From Aureispira sp. CCB-QB1 (GTDB lineage: Bacteria; Bacteroidota; Bacteroidia; Chitinophagales; Saprospiraceae): DNA of 64,000 nt. Made by a program: the position numbers and the translations under genes. The notes beneath the pieces are model-generated. The model saw only the letters and a list, made by a program, of their open reading frames with translations. It did no database searches and had not been told where the DNA came from. This document shows, one piece after another, positions 8,730 through 16,700 of this stretch; positions within the stretch are counted from its first letter, which is position 1; every line of letters starts with the position of its first letter. The stretch is from positions 62,001 to 126,000 of the forward strand of contig NZ_JHBV01000016.1 of assembly GCF_000724545.1 (NCBI RefSeq). Reading direction: 5' to 3'.

Positions 8730-10949
8730 ATGTTAAGAGCTTACTTTCTTTTTTTTGGGATATTATTGCCCTCTTTTTTAATTGCTCAAAGCTATGATAT
8801 TTGTGGCGATGGTATTGACAACGACAATGATGGGCTAATCGACGAAGCCTGCCAACCATTTGTCTGTGACGGTAGCCTTTACCAATCTGCCAAAAATGGC
8901 AACGATTTTATGTTATATAAAGTTAATACCAATCCCGTCCAGTTTATCCCAATTACTAACTTGACTCAAAATGGTGTTACAGGAGCCTTTAATTCCTTGG
9001 CTTACAATCCTGTTGATAATTTAATGTATGGCATGGAAACAAACAATGCTCGATTGTATCGAATTGATGCAGCAGGTACAGTTGAATTTATGGGAAATGT
9101 TGTCGGGCTAAATACATTCAAAAATGCAGGGACGTTTGATGCTTTAGGAAATTATTATGTTTTTGGTGATAATACGCTTAGAAAAGTTAATATCAACAAC
9201 CTTACTTCTTCTACAATTGGAGGACCAGGCACTTATGGCTCAGCGGATTTAGTCTACAACCCTATTGACGAACAGTTATACGGTTGGAGTGGCAATCCTA
9301 AGTTGCTGTTTAAAATGAATCCCAACACAGGTGCCCAAACAAAAATTCCTGGAAATGCTCCTGTGGCTATCAATCGATGGGGATGGACAGGCGCTTTATA
9401 TTTCAACCCACAAGGTGATATTTTAGGTTATCAAGGGAATGAGATGTTTAAAATAAATCCTAGTACAGGAATTGGACAGCTTGTAGGAACAGGTGCTAGC
9501 AAATCTAGTAACGATGGCTGTTCTTGCTCTTTTGGCGTTGAAATGACCAAATCAGTTACAGGAAATTTTCAAGCAGGAGATACAATTACTTATACTTTTG
9601 ATTTTTTTAATCAATCCTTTTATGATATTCATACCCCTTTGATTTTTGACGATATATTAAGCAATGGTTTTGTTTGGAGTTCCACTCCTTATAATATCAA
9701 CAACTTAAGTCTATCAGGGCAGACTGCTATCAATGGCACCCATACAGCGCATTTCACAATAGATACTCTACCCAAAGGTCGTTCTTCTTTTAGTATAGAT
9801 GCCGTTATACCTTGTGATTATGCTTCAAACACTTATACCAATCAAGCTGTTTTAAGTAATTTACCTGCTCCCCTCAAAGACAGCATTCTTTCAGATAATC
9901 CCAATACATTAGCTATTAATGATCCAACTACTTTTACCTTAAATACGCCTGCATTAAATTTAAGCACTCGTGCTACTAATATTATCTGTGAGCAACAAAC
10001 AGGAAGCATTGAGCTAACTGCAACAGGCGGTGCCCAACCACTAAGTTATCAGTGGAGTAATGGACAAACAGGAACTGTTATCAATAACTTAGGAGAAGGG
10101 CAGTATACCGTTACCATTACAGGAGCTACAGGTTGCCAAGCAACTACCGCTGCCCATATCATCACCGAGCAAGTGGAGTTGTCTACAGTTATTACAACGC
10201 AGAATGTACAGTGCAAAGATGGACAAAATGGGATGGTAAAAGTCGATAGTAGTGTTGGTGGTTATGCCCCCTATGCTTATGCCTTAAATAACGAAGATTT
10301 TGAATCTAGTTTACAATTTTCTAATCTAAAAAGTGGTACTTACACCCTACATACCAAAGATGCTTTTGGTTGTAGAGATGCCCTTCAATTTACACTAACA
10401 GAGCCTTTATTTAAACTAGAAATTCAAGCTCCTAATGATGCAAACATTCAGATTGGAGATATCATACTAGGAGATGTCACCCAAAATACGTTGACACCTG
10501 TACAGTATCAATGGAGTCCTAGTATCGGTTTGAGTTGCTCTACTTGCCAAACTCCGAACATACAAGTGCCTCAAACAACTACGTATACCATCAAAGGAAC
10601 CGACATACAAGGCTGTACAGATTCTACATCATTTACGGTACAAGTGGATGAAACTATTCGAGTTTTTGTGCCCAATGCTTTTAGCCCTGATGGAGATGGT
10701 ACCAATGAAATTTTAATGGTCTATAGTCCTGGAGACGTACAAAAGGTCATGTCGTTTCGTATTTTTAGTCGTTGGGGAGAACTCGTCTTTGAACAGCAAA
10801 ATTTTCCTCCTAACTTTGAAGGATATGGTTGGGATGGTCGCTTTAGAGGAAAACCGATGAATACAGGAGTTTTTGTTTACATGGTAGAGGTCTTGTTAAT
10901 AGATGGTCGCACAGAAACTTTGAAAGGCGATGTGACTTTATTCCGTTAA
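8730..10949 (+). CDS. T9SS type B surface protein with MopE-like and SprB-like repeats
   Basis: From the ATG at 8730 the product is 739 residues with signal peptide (AYFLFFGILLPSFLIAQ). Next comes CGDGIDNDNDGLIDEAC, the short Asp/Asn motif of MopE-type putative metal-binding segments. A beta-propeller-like region (about 30-270) contains repeats such as YNPVDNLMYGM and YNPIDEQLYGW. A DUF11-like domain (about 275-400) follows, then two SprB-type repeats (GSIELTATGGAQPLSYQWSN; GYAPYAYALNNEDF). The C-terminal about 95 residues (VFVPNAFSPDGDGTNE to DVTLFR) are the gliding motility-associated C-terminal domain, the T9SS type B sorting signal. The protein should be exported by T9SS and held at the surface or released. 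It is likely an adhesin or matrix protein; the exact role is unknown. Confidence 0.88.
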   Translation: MLRAYFLFFGILLPSFLIAQSYDICGDGIDNDNDGLIDEACQPFVCDGSLYQSAKNGNDFMLYKVNTNPVQFIPITNLTQNGVTGAFNSLAYNPVDNLMYGMETNNARLYRIDAAGTVEFMGNVVGLNTFKNAGTFDALGNYYVFGDNTLRKVNINNLTSSTIGGPGTYGSADLVYNPIDEQLYGWSGNPKLLFKMNPNTGAQTKIPGNAPVAINRWGWTGALYFNPQGDILGYQGNEMFKINPSTGIGQLVGTGASKSSNDGCSCSFGVEMTKSVTGNFQAGDTITYTFDFFNQSFYDIHTPLIFDDILSNGFVWSSTPYNINNLSLSGQTAINGTHTAHFTIDTLPKGRSSFSIDAVIPCDYASNTYTNQAVLSNLPAPLKDSILSDNPNTLAINDPTTFTLNTPALNLSTRATNIICEQQTGSIELTATGGAQPLSYQWSNGQTGTVINNLGEGQYTVTITGATGCQATTAAHIITEQVELSTVITTQNVQCKDGQNGMVKVDSSVGGYAPYAYALNNEDFESSLQFSNLKSGTYTLHTKDAFGCRDALQFTLTEPLFKLEIQAPNDANIQIGDIILGDVTQNTLTPVQYQWSPSIGLSCSTCQTPNIQVPQTTTYTIKGTDIQGCTDSTSFTVQVDETIRVFVPNAFSPDGDGTNEILMVYSPGDVQKVMSFRIFSRWGELVFEQQNFPPNFEGYGWDGRFRGKPMNTGVFVYMVEVLLIDGRTETLKGDVTLFR

Positions 10950-10982
10950 ACCGCTTCAACAGTTTACGCTTGTCGCTAAAGT

Positions 10983-11033
10983 GCACAGTCCGCTAAAACA
11001 ACCTTTAAAACATTGTTTCCCAACGAACTGTGC
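10983..11033 (+). terminator. Probable terminator after the T9SS type B gene
   Basis: GCACAGT (10983-10989) pairs with ACTGTGC (11027-11033), with a possible inner AAACAA/TTGTTT stem. TTTATTATTTATAA follows. It begins 33 nt past the stop codon. The loop is long, so the call is tentative. Confidence 0.4.
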
Positions 11034-11052
11034 TTTATTATTTATAACTAAT

Positions 11053-11081
11053 AATAGTAGCAGCACAGCTAACTATTTTAA
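11053..11081 (+). repeat. Short dispersed intergenic repeat, copy near 11.06 kb
   Basis: The core AGTAGCAGCACAGCTAACTA is nearly identical, in reverse complement, to the block at 23231-23260 and resembles the block at 34085-34102. It lies between two convergent genes. AATAGT and AACTATT ends make it weakly palindromic. Confidence 0.55.
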
Positions 11082-11093
11082 TAATAAATTCGC

Positions 11094-12164
11094 TCATTTT
11101 TTTGACAACACCTTGTGCTGGTGTTTGATAGATTCCTGATGCAAAGCTTCTAAGTATTTTTTTAAGAAACGTTCGCTTAACCCCAAATGTTTGCCTGTTT
11201 TAACCCTAGAATCCAATAGACTCCCCCAACGCTGTTGTTGCAAAATAGAGAGGTTATTCTTTTGCTTGAACAATCCAATCTCCTTGGACACTTCCATTCT
11301 AGAAACCAAAAGTTCTAACAAGGCATCGTCAATTTTGTTAATGTTCTCTCTAAGCAGGTCTAATGTCCGTTGTTCGTTAGGGTTAGAAAGTTCTTTTAAA
11401 GGAACTTTCAACTCAGAAAGGATATGATCCAACTGTTCCGGTGTTACTTGTTGCTGGGCATCACTCCAAGCGGCATCTGGTTGTTGATGCGTCTCAATCA
11501 TCAATCCGTCAAAATTCAACTCGTATGCATATTGAGCAATAGAGGCAATAAGATCCCTATTTCCTCCGATGTGGCTAGGATCGCAAAAGAGTTCAATTTG
11601 TGGCAATTCTTTTTTTAATGCAATCGGTATTTCCCACAATGGCTTGTTTCTATAAATTGATTTTTGATGACTAGAAAATCCTCGATGCACAGCCGCAATT
11701 TGTTGCAATCCACTTTTGTAAAAACGCTCGATGGCTCCCATCCACAGTCCCAAATCAGGGCTTGGTGGGTTCTTAACCAAAACAGGAATATCTACCCCTT
11801 TTAATGCACTTGCAATTTCTTGAACCGAGAAGGGATTCGTCGTTGTTCTAGAACCAACCCATAATATATCAACCTCATACTTCAAGGCTAATTCTACGTG
11901 CTTAGCTGTAGCCACCTCAATTGTCGTTGGTAAATGAGTGGCTTGCTTCACCTCCTGCAACCATTGTAGCCCAATCTCTCCTACGCCTTCAAAATGCCCA
12001 GGGCGAGTTCTCGGCTTCCAAATTCCCGCTCGTAAAATATCTACCGTTCCTAAAGCCGCTAGCTGCATACAAGTTTGATATAATTGCTCTTTGGTTTCTG
12101 CACTACAGGGACCAGCAATAATTGTTGGACTATTTTTCTTCTTGATAATGGGTAGTAATTTCAT
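11094..12164 (-). CDS. Bifunctional DAHP synthase / chorismate mutase (type II)
   Basis: The 356 residues hold two domains. Residues 1-255 are a class I beta-type 3-deoxy-D-arabino-heptulosonate 7-phosphate synthase, condensing PEP and erythrose 4-phosphate, the first step of the shikimate pathway. Signatures are IIAGPCSAE (residues 15-23), GIWKPRTRPGHFEG (48-61) and CDPSHIGG. The C-terminal about 90 residues are an AroQ-type chorismate mutase helix bundle (LDLLRENINKIDDALLELL, then SRMEVSKEIGLFKQ). This fusion is common in Bacteroidota. It follows pheA in the same direction after 103 nt, so first and last enzymes of Phe synthesis share the attenuated leader upstream of pheA. The symbol is left empty because naming of the fusion varies (aroF/aroG/aroQ). 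Confidence 0.94.
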   Translation of the reverse strand: MKLLPIIKKKNSPTIIAGPCSAETKEQLYQTCMQLAALGTVDILRAGIWKPRTRPGHFEGVGEIGLQWLQEVKQATHLPTTIEVATAKHVELALKYEVDILWVGSRTTTNPFSVQEIASALKGVDIPVLVKNPPSPDLGLWMGAIERFYKSGLQQIAAVHRGFSSHQKSIYRNKPLWEIPIALKKELPQIELFCDPSHIGGNRDLIASIAQYAYELNFDGLMIETHQQPDAAWSDAQQQVTPEQLDHILSELKVPLKELSNPNEQRTLDLLRENINKIDDALLELLVSRMEVSKEIGLFKQKNNLSILQQQRWGSLLDSRVKTGKHLGLSERFLKKYLEALHQESIKHQHKVLSKK

Positions 12165-12179
12165 ATGTTTTATAATGTT

Positions 12180-12228
12180 ACTCTACAACTTTTATGATTG
12201 CTTCAACTCCATAAAAGTTTCCTAGAGT
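12180..12228 (-). other. Intercistronic inverted repeat between pheA and the DAHP synthase gene
   Basis: ACTCTACAACTTTTATG (12180-12196) and CATAAAAGTTTCCTAGAGT (12210-12228) form an imperfect hairpin. It has a 10-bp inner arm (CATAAAAGTT), a 6-bp outer arm and a 13-nt loop. No T tract follows. It could be an RNase processing or mRNA-stabilising structure in the pheA operon. Confidence 0.45.
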
Positions 12229-12267
12229 ATTGTTGTTAAATTTTAAGCACGTCAGAAGACTTATTTT

Positions 12268-13116
12268 TTATTTGATTTCAGACCAGAGCGGCGTTGTTGC
12301 TTTTTGATACGTTCCCAATACAGAATAGTCTAGCGTTACTTTTTCTAATTGCATCAACGATTTTTGAAAACAACTAAAATTGTTAAATTCTAAATCTGCT
12401 ATAAATTCATATGTATTGGAAATCGTTCCCAAAGGAAAAGAATGCAACTTGCTAAGGTTTATTTTTAATGCTTGAAGTTGTAACAATACGCTTGACAAAC
12501 GCTCTGCTTTCTGATCTAATCGAAAAATAATCGTCGCTTTATTGTGTTCTTTTTGTTCTCCTTGTTTGGATTTGGAAAGGATAAAAAACCGAGTATAGTT
12601 GTTCTTATTATTTTGAATATTAGAAGCTAAAATTTCTAAGCCGTAATAACTACTAGCCAATGAACTAGCTATCGCTGCCACGCCTTTTAGGTGCTGTTGT
12701 GAAATTTCTTTGGCAGCAGAAGCTGTATCCGAACAGGCTAACAATCGAGTAGCAGGATGGATTCTAGCTAAGTAATTACTACATTGCTTAATTGCCATGG
12801 GGTGCGTTCTAATTTCCCATATATCATAAATAGATGTTTTGGGAAGTGCAACTAAATGGTGTTGAATATTTAACAGCAACTCTCCCCGTATACAAATGTC
12901 TAAATCTTGAAGAGAATTATAATGATTGGTAACCGATCCTGCTATGGTATTTTCTATCGCCAAAATACCTCCTTCGCAATTAGGGTTCTGTTTGACTTCT
13001 TGCAGTACCTCTTTCGGTGTTTTACAAGGAATAATTTTGATGGATTCTTGGTAATAATGTTTTGCTGCAATTTCGTGAAAGCTTGCTGCTGTTCCTAGGA
13101 TAGCTATTGTCTTCAT
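12268..13116 (-). CDS. pheA: Prephenate dehydratase
   Basis: The 282-residue monofunctional enzyme converts prephenate to phenylpyruvate. Catalytic-domain signatures are ILAIENTIAGSV (residues 51-62, the ENS/T motif) and NYTRFF (173-178), with the catalytic Thr175 in TRF. A C-terminal ACT domain (about 193-275) would bind Phe. Its second motif, normally ESRP, reads LHSFP here, and the first (GAL) region reads AERLSSVL, so the usual allosteric residues are not conserved. It heads an operon with the DAHP synthase/chorismate mutase gene. It is preceded by a 350-nt leader with two Phe-rich leader peptides and two terminators, so transcription attenuation is strongly suggested. Confidence 0.95.
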   Translation of the reverse strand: MKTIAILGTAASFHEIAAKHYYQESIKIIPCKTPKEVLQEVKQNPNCEGGILAIENTIAGSVTNHYNSLQDLDICIRGELLLNIQHHLVALPKTSIYDIWEIRTHPMAIKQCSNYLARIHPATRLLACSDTASAAKEISQQHLKGVAAIASSLASSYYGLEILASNIQNNKNNYTRFFILSKSKQGEQKEHNKATIIFRLDQKAERLSSVLLQLQALKINLSKLHSFPLGTISNTYEFIADLEFNNFSCFQKSLMQLEKVTLDYSVLGTYQKATTPLWSEIK

Positions 13117-13143
13117 AAAAGGTGAAATTTAGATAAAAAAAAA

Positions 13144-13167
13144 TCCCAACTTGATGAGAAGTTGAGA
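13144..13167 (-). terminator. Attenuator terminator 2 (proximal to pheA)
   Basis: On the minus strand TCTCAACTT (13167-13159), a 6-nt loop and AAGTTGGGA (13152-13144) form a 9-bp stem with one G-T pair. Nine T follow (plus-strand A 13135-13143). It ends 18 nt before the pheA ATG, so when it forms, pheA is not transcribed. Confidence 0.85.
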
Positions 13168-13199
13168 CTTGTAATATGATGATTCTTAATTCCGATATT

Positions 13200-13295
13200 T
13201 TATATATGAATACTACAAGTCCGCCCTTTTCTAAAAAAGAAAAAGTAATACAGATTAAATAGATTTGACAGACGGTATAGTAAGGTGCTTTTCAT
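13200..13295 (-). CDS. Phe/Tyr-rich leader peptide 2 of the pheA attenuator
   Basis: A 31-codon frame runs from ATG at 13295-13293 to TAA at 13202-13200. Codons 16-21 are TAT TAC TTT TTC TTT TTT, giving YYFFFF. Another Tyr is at codon 7 and a Phe at codon 13. Such a run in a short frame directly between two terminators upstream of pheA is what a ribosome-sensing attenuator needs. Shortage of charged tRNA-Phe (or tRNA-Tyr) would stall the ribosome there. It is too short for ordinary gene finders. Confidence 0.82.
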   Translation of the reverse strand: MKSTLLYRLSNLFNLYYFFFFRKGRTCSIHI

Positions 13296-13314
13296 TATTG
13301 GTAAAAATAAAAAA

Positions 13315-13338
13315 GCGTCTCTCATTGATGAGAGACGC
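13315..13338 (-). terminator. Attenuator terminator 1 (distal)
   Basis: GCGTCTCTCAT (13315-13325) and ATGAGAGACGC (13328-13338) form a perfect 11-bp stem with a tight loop. It is flanked by A 13309-13314 (T tract on minus) and T 13339-13343. It is the strongest hairpin of the leader, lying 39 nt past leader peptide 1 and 20 nt before the ATG of leader peptide 2. Confidence 0.88.
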
Positions 13339-13376
13339 TTTTTAGATGAATTTATGGTATACTTTATTGCTCTCTC

Positions 13377-13436
13377 TTAGTTTGATAAACTAAAAAAGAA
13401 AAAATAAGTAGTTGTATGTAGATTGTTTAATATCAT
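13377..13436 (-). CDS. Phe-rich leader peptide 1 of the pheA attenuator
   Basis: A 19-codon frame runs from ATG at 13436-13434 to TAA at 13379-13377. Codons 11-15 are TAT TTT TTC TTT TTT, giving YFFFF four codons before the end. The 14-nt stretch TTTTTCTTTTTTAG is shared with leader peptide 2, hinting that one unit was copied from the other. The ATG lies about 37 nt after the predicted transcript start. Confidence 0.82.
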   Translation of the reverse strand: MILNNLHTTTYFFFFSLSN

Positions 13437-13479
13437 TGTTGTTGATTTATTAGAGTAATAACTACTCCTTATCTTAAAA

Positions 13480-13510
13480 CAAAGAGAAACGTTTTTTTTT
13501 GAAAATGCAA
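13480..13510 (-). promoter_or_regulatory. Promoter of the pheA attenuator leader
   Basis: On the minus strand TTG (13510-13508) is followed after 20 nt by TCTCTTTG (13487-13480). That is the Bacteroidota -33/-7 layout with one mismatch to TAnnTTTG. Transcription would start near 13473, upstream of leader peptide 1, as the attenuation model needs. Confidence 0.5.
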
Positions 13511-13548
13511 GTTTTGAGCAGATTATTTTAACATAGAGCAGCATTAAG

Positions 13549-13556
13549 TACATTTG
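13549..13556 (+). promoter_or_regulatory. Possible -7 element for the helicase genes
   Basis: TACATTTG fits TAnnTTTG and lies in a small inverted repeat (GTACA TT TGTAC, 13548-13559). No -33 element is seen, and the leader to 13747 would be about 185 nt without an evident structure. Confidence 0.35.
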
Positions 13557-13746
13557 TACAGTAAATTGCTAAAGTCATTTGGGTAAAAAGCAAAAACATA
13601 GGAAGTATTGCAATTCTCTTCTATCCGCTAATAATTATAACCAAAGGGAACCAATTCTGCCTAAAGTTTTTTATTTTTATAGAGCTTCCCATAAGGAACT
13701 CATCGTATGTTAGCAACCAACTAGGATTACCAAAACCACTGAATTA

Positions 13747-16700
13747 ATGCAAAACTTGGATATTCGTTTTCTTAATAACCTAAAAGACAAACTTAGTACA
13801 GACAATCTGCAATCCATTTACCTCAATGCTCTTCCCAAACGTTATCTTACACGCCTTGACTTGGCAGACCTTGATGTTTTGCAACAAGGAAAAGCAAAAA
13901 GTTTTTTGGACTTCTTGTTTACCCAATCAAGGTTTGATTTCCCCATTACTTTTCCGATAGATGGAAACATCAACAATCAGCAAGAAAAAATTATCCGTAG
14001 ATTGAGTTCTATTGCAATTGAAAATAACGACCACTACGCCGATCACGGAAATAAGACATTTGGTTTTGGATATCCAATTATTCTCATCAAAGACCCTAAT
14101 GATGCCAATAGGATTATCAAAGCCCCCTTAATTATTTGGTCGCTTGATATTGAACGTGATTTTAACCGCAAAAATCAATGGCTGATTCGAAAAAAAGAGC
14201 ATTTTTCTGTGGCGACCAATACCGTACTAGCAACGTTTCTACGCAATCACACGAATATCGTTTTGCAACCTATGTACGATCAGATGTTAGAAGATTCTAT
14301 TTTGGACAAAGATGAGTTGGCAGAGATGGCACAGTTGCATATGCAACAACTTAATCCCAATATATCCAACCGTACCAAACTCCTTTTTAGAAAGGTGCTT
14401 GATGGTGATGTTGCTCGTATAAAAACAGAACAAGAAATTGCAACACTCCCACTAGATACCCCTGCCATCTTATGGTCTGGTGTTTTTGGTCTATTCCGTT
14501 CTCAAAAAGATGCAATTATCAAAGATTTAGATTTCTTTGCACAACACATCAATCAGTTGCAACCTCTTGTCGAACAAAATCCCAATCCCAAAGATCCCAA
14601 CCGTTCTTCTTTTATGAAACACAGTTTCACCATGTTGGAAACGGATCCTAGCCAGCAACATCTATTACACCAATTGTCAAAAGGGCAGAACTTAGTCATC
14701 CAAGGTCCCCCTGGTACGGGAAAAAGCCAAACCTTGACAGGCATTATTGCCAACACCATTTCTAATGCTGGAACTTGCCTAATTGTTTCAGAGAAAAAAA
14801 ATGCGTTGGATATCATTTATAATACCTTAAAAAAAATGGGCTTGGAAGAACTGTGTGTTATAGTGGAAGATGTCTATAGAGATCGCCCAGCATTAGTACA
14901 TTCTGTTCGAGAACGGGCAGGCTTGCAGCAGCAACCCTATCGAGTATCGCCTAGTTTTATTCGACTTTTACAAAGTTGTGCTGCTCACGTAGAGCGTTTG
15001 CAAGCATTTCACAAAAAGCTACACCAACCACTTTCGGGGGACGAAACTTGGACCGACTTAGTTGGGCGTTATTTGGATAGTAATCGCCAACATGATAAAG
15101 GGTTGCTTGTCGGCTTGTTAAAAACCAGTGATTTTAAATTTACGCCCACCGAATTTGAAGATATTTTAAGCATTCTTTCTGAAGGAGAAGGCTTATTCAA
15201 ACAGTTAGGCACCCTCAATCATCCACTCAATGCCTTAAACGACCGTTTTTTCCGTCAAGCTAATTCTATACAAGTAGAGGCCGATACAAAAAAAGCATTA
15301 GACAATGTTTGTTTTGTCGTCCAATCTGCTCAACGAGATGCATTTTCGTACTTGTTTGAATATGAGCAATTGTTAGAAAAACACTTTTCTAAAGTATACC
15401 TGTCTAAAATGAAATTGGCAGATCGAATTGTTGATATTATTGAAGCAGGTTTTGCTCAATCTAAGTACTACTTTAACAAGAATGGTGGTTTCTATCGCAA
15501 ATTGATGAAAAATGTCAGCGATAAGTACAAAAAATTGGAAGCAGAGAAAGTCGACGTTTTGGAATCGTTCTTACGATTACAAAAAACCCATGCTCAGTAT
15601 GCTTATTTTAAACATCAGTTTATGGACGTGAGCGATCACAACAAACTGGAGTTCCAAAAGTTGCTAGAGCATGTTATTGATTATAAAGCAAAAGTTTACG
15701 ACTGGTTCGAAGGACGAGCACCTTTCATTCAACGATTGGTCAAGGAGTTAGGACCAGGGAAAATTTACAAATATGTTTCTTTTGACAAGCGAGTCACTGA
15801 AATCACCAAAAATCTGAACACTTTTGAAAAGAATTTTGCTACTAGCAATGTTTTCAAAGTTCAGTTCAAATTTGTTACCAACAACATCCGAAAACGCCTT
15901 ACTCAGATTGAGGCTTTAGACAACAATCTTCAAAAACTAAAAGAAGAGTTTGATAATTTTACCGCATATCATGCCCTTAAGTTTTTCTGGCTTAAGCTTA
16001 GCCCACATCAACAAACCGCCTTGCATGGCTTATCGCAAGCCAATCCCAAGGACTGGACAGGGGCTTTTACCTCTTGGTATTTGTCGAATTTCTTAGCTCA
16101 TCACAACGACAAGTTTATTCCTGATGAGAATAGTTATGCAGCGAATAGAAATGGTTATTTGAAAGATTTAAATACACTACAAAATACGCTGGTTAGCCAT
16201 ACGCTAAAATATTGGCGTGGCAAACAAACGCAAGCTGTTCAAGAATTTCACAGAAAGAAGGCACCGCTTACGCTCAACAATTTATACAATACAGGCGGAC
16301 ACAATCACAGCGCTCGTACCCCTTTGAGAAAAATCATAGAAACCGCTCCAGAGGTATTCAAAAGTTTTTTTCCTGTTTTAATGGTCAGCCCTGCTGTTTG
16401 TTCCCAAATTTTGCCCTTACATCCAGGTATGTTTGATGTCGTTCTTTTTGACGAGGCTAGTCAGCTCAATTTGGAAGAAAGTTTTGCTGCATTGGTTCGA
16501 GGGAAATACAAAATTATATCAGGAGATAGCCATCAAATGCCACCGCCCAATAGTTTTCACAACTCTCCTATCACAAGCAATCAGCAAGATTTTGTCATGG
16601 ACGATGAATATTGGAATTCTTCTCAAAATATGGTTGATAAGAATATTGATTACTTAACCAACGCTCCTTCCTTATTGGAGTATGGTTTATCAACAGGAAC

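Larger units (their letters stand above)
13135..13436 (-). promoter_or_regulatory. Tandem phenylalanine attenuator of the pheA operon
   Basis: Reading the minus strand from the promoter, the order is leader peptide 1 (13436-13377, YFFFF), terminator 1 (13338-13315 plus T tract), leader peptide 2 (13295-13200, YYFFFF), terminator 2 (13167-13144 plus nine T), then pheA (13116).

In unit 1, a hairpin TTAGTTT/AAACTAA (13377-13383/13387-13393) overlaps the last Phe codon and the stop codon. GAGAGAGC just after it (13376-13369) can pair with GCGTCTCTC of the terminator. This is the classical 1:2, 2:3, 3:4 arrangement. In unit 2, GACTTGTA inside the peptide codons (13221-13214) can pair with TACAAGTC (13173-13166), which overlaps the base of terminator 2 by only 2-3 nt.

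Each unit alone would be an attenuator; two in series would multiply read-through control (inference). Confidence 0.82.

Noticed and set aside
13201-13260. Short plus-strand frame starting at 13206 opposite leader peptide 2
   Set aside because: It is antisense to the leader; the Phe run, terminators and pheA are all on the minus strand.
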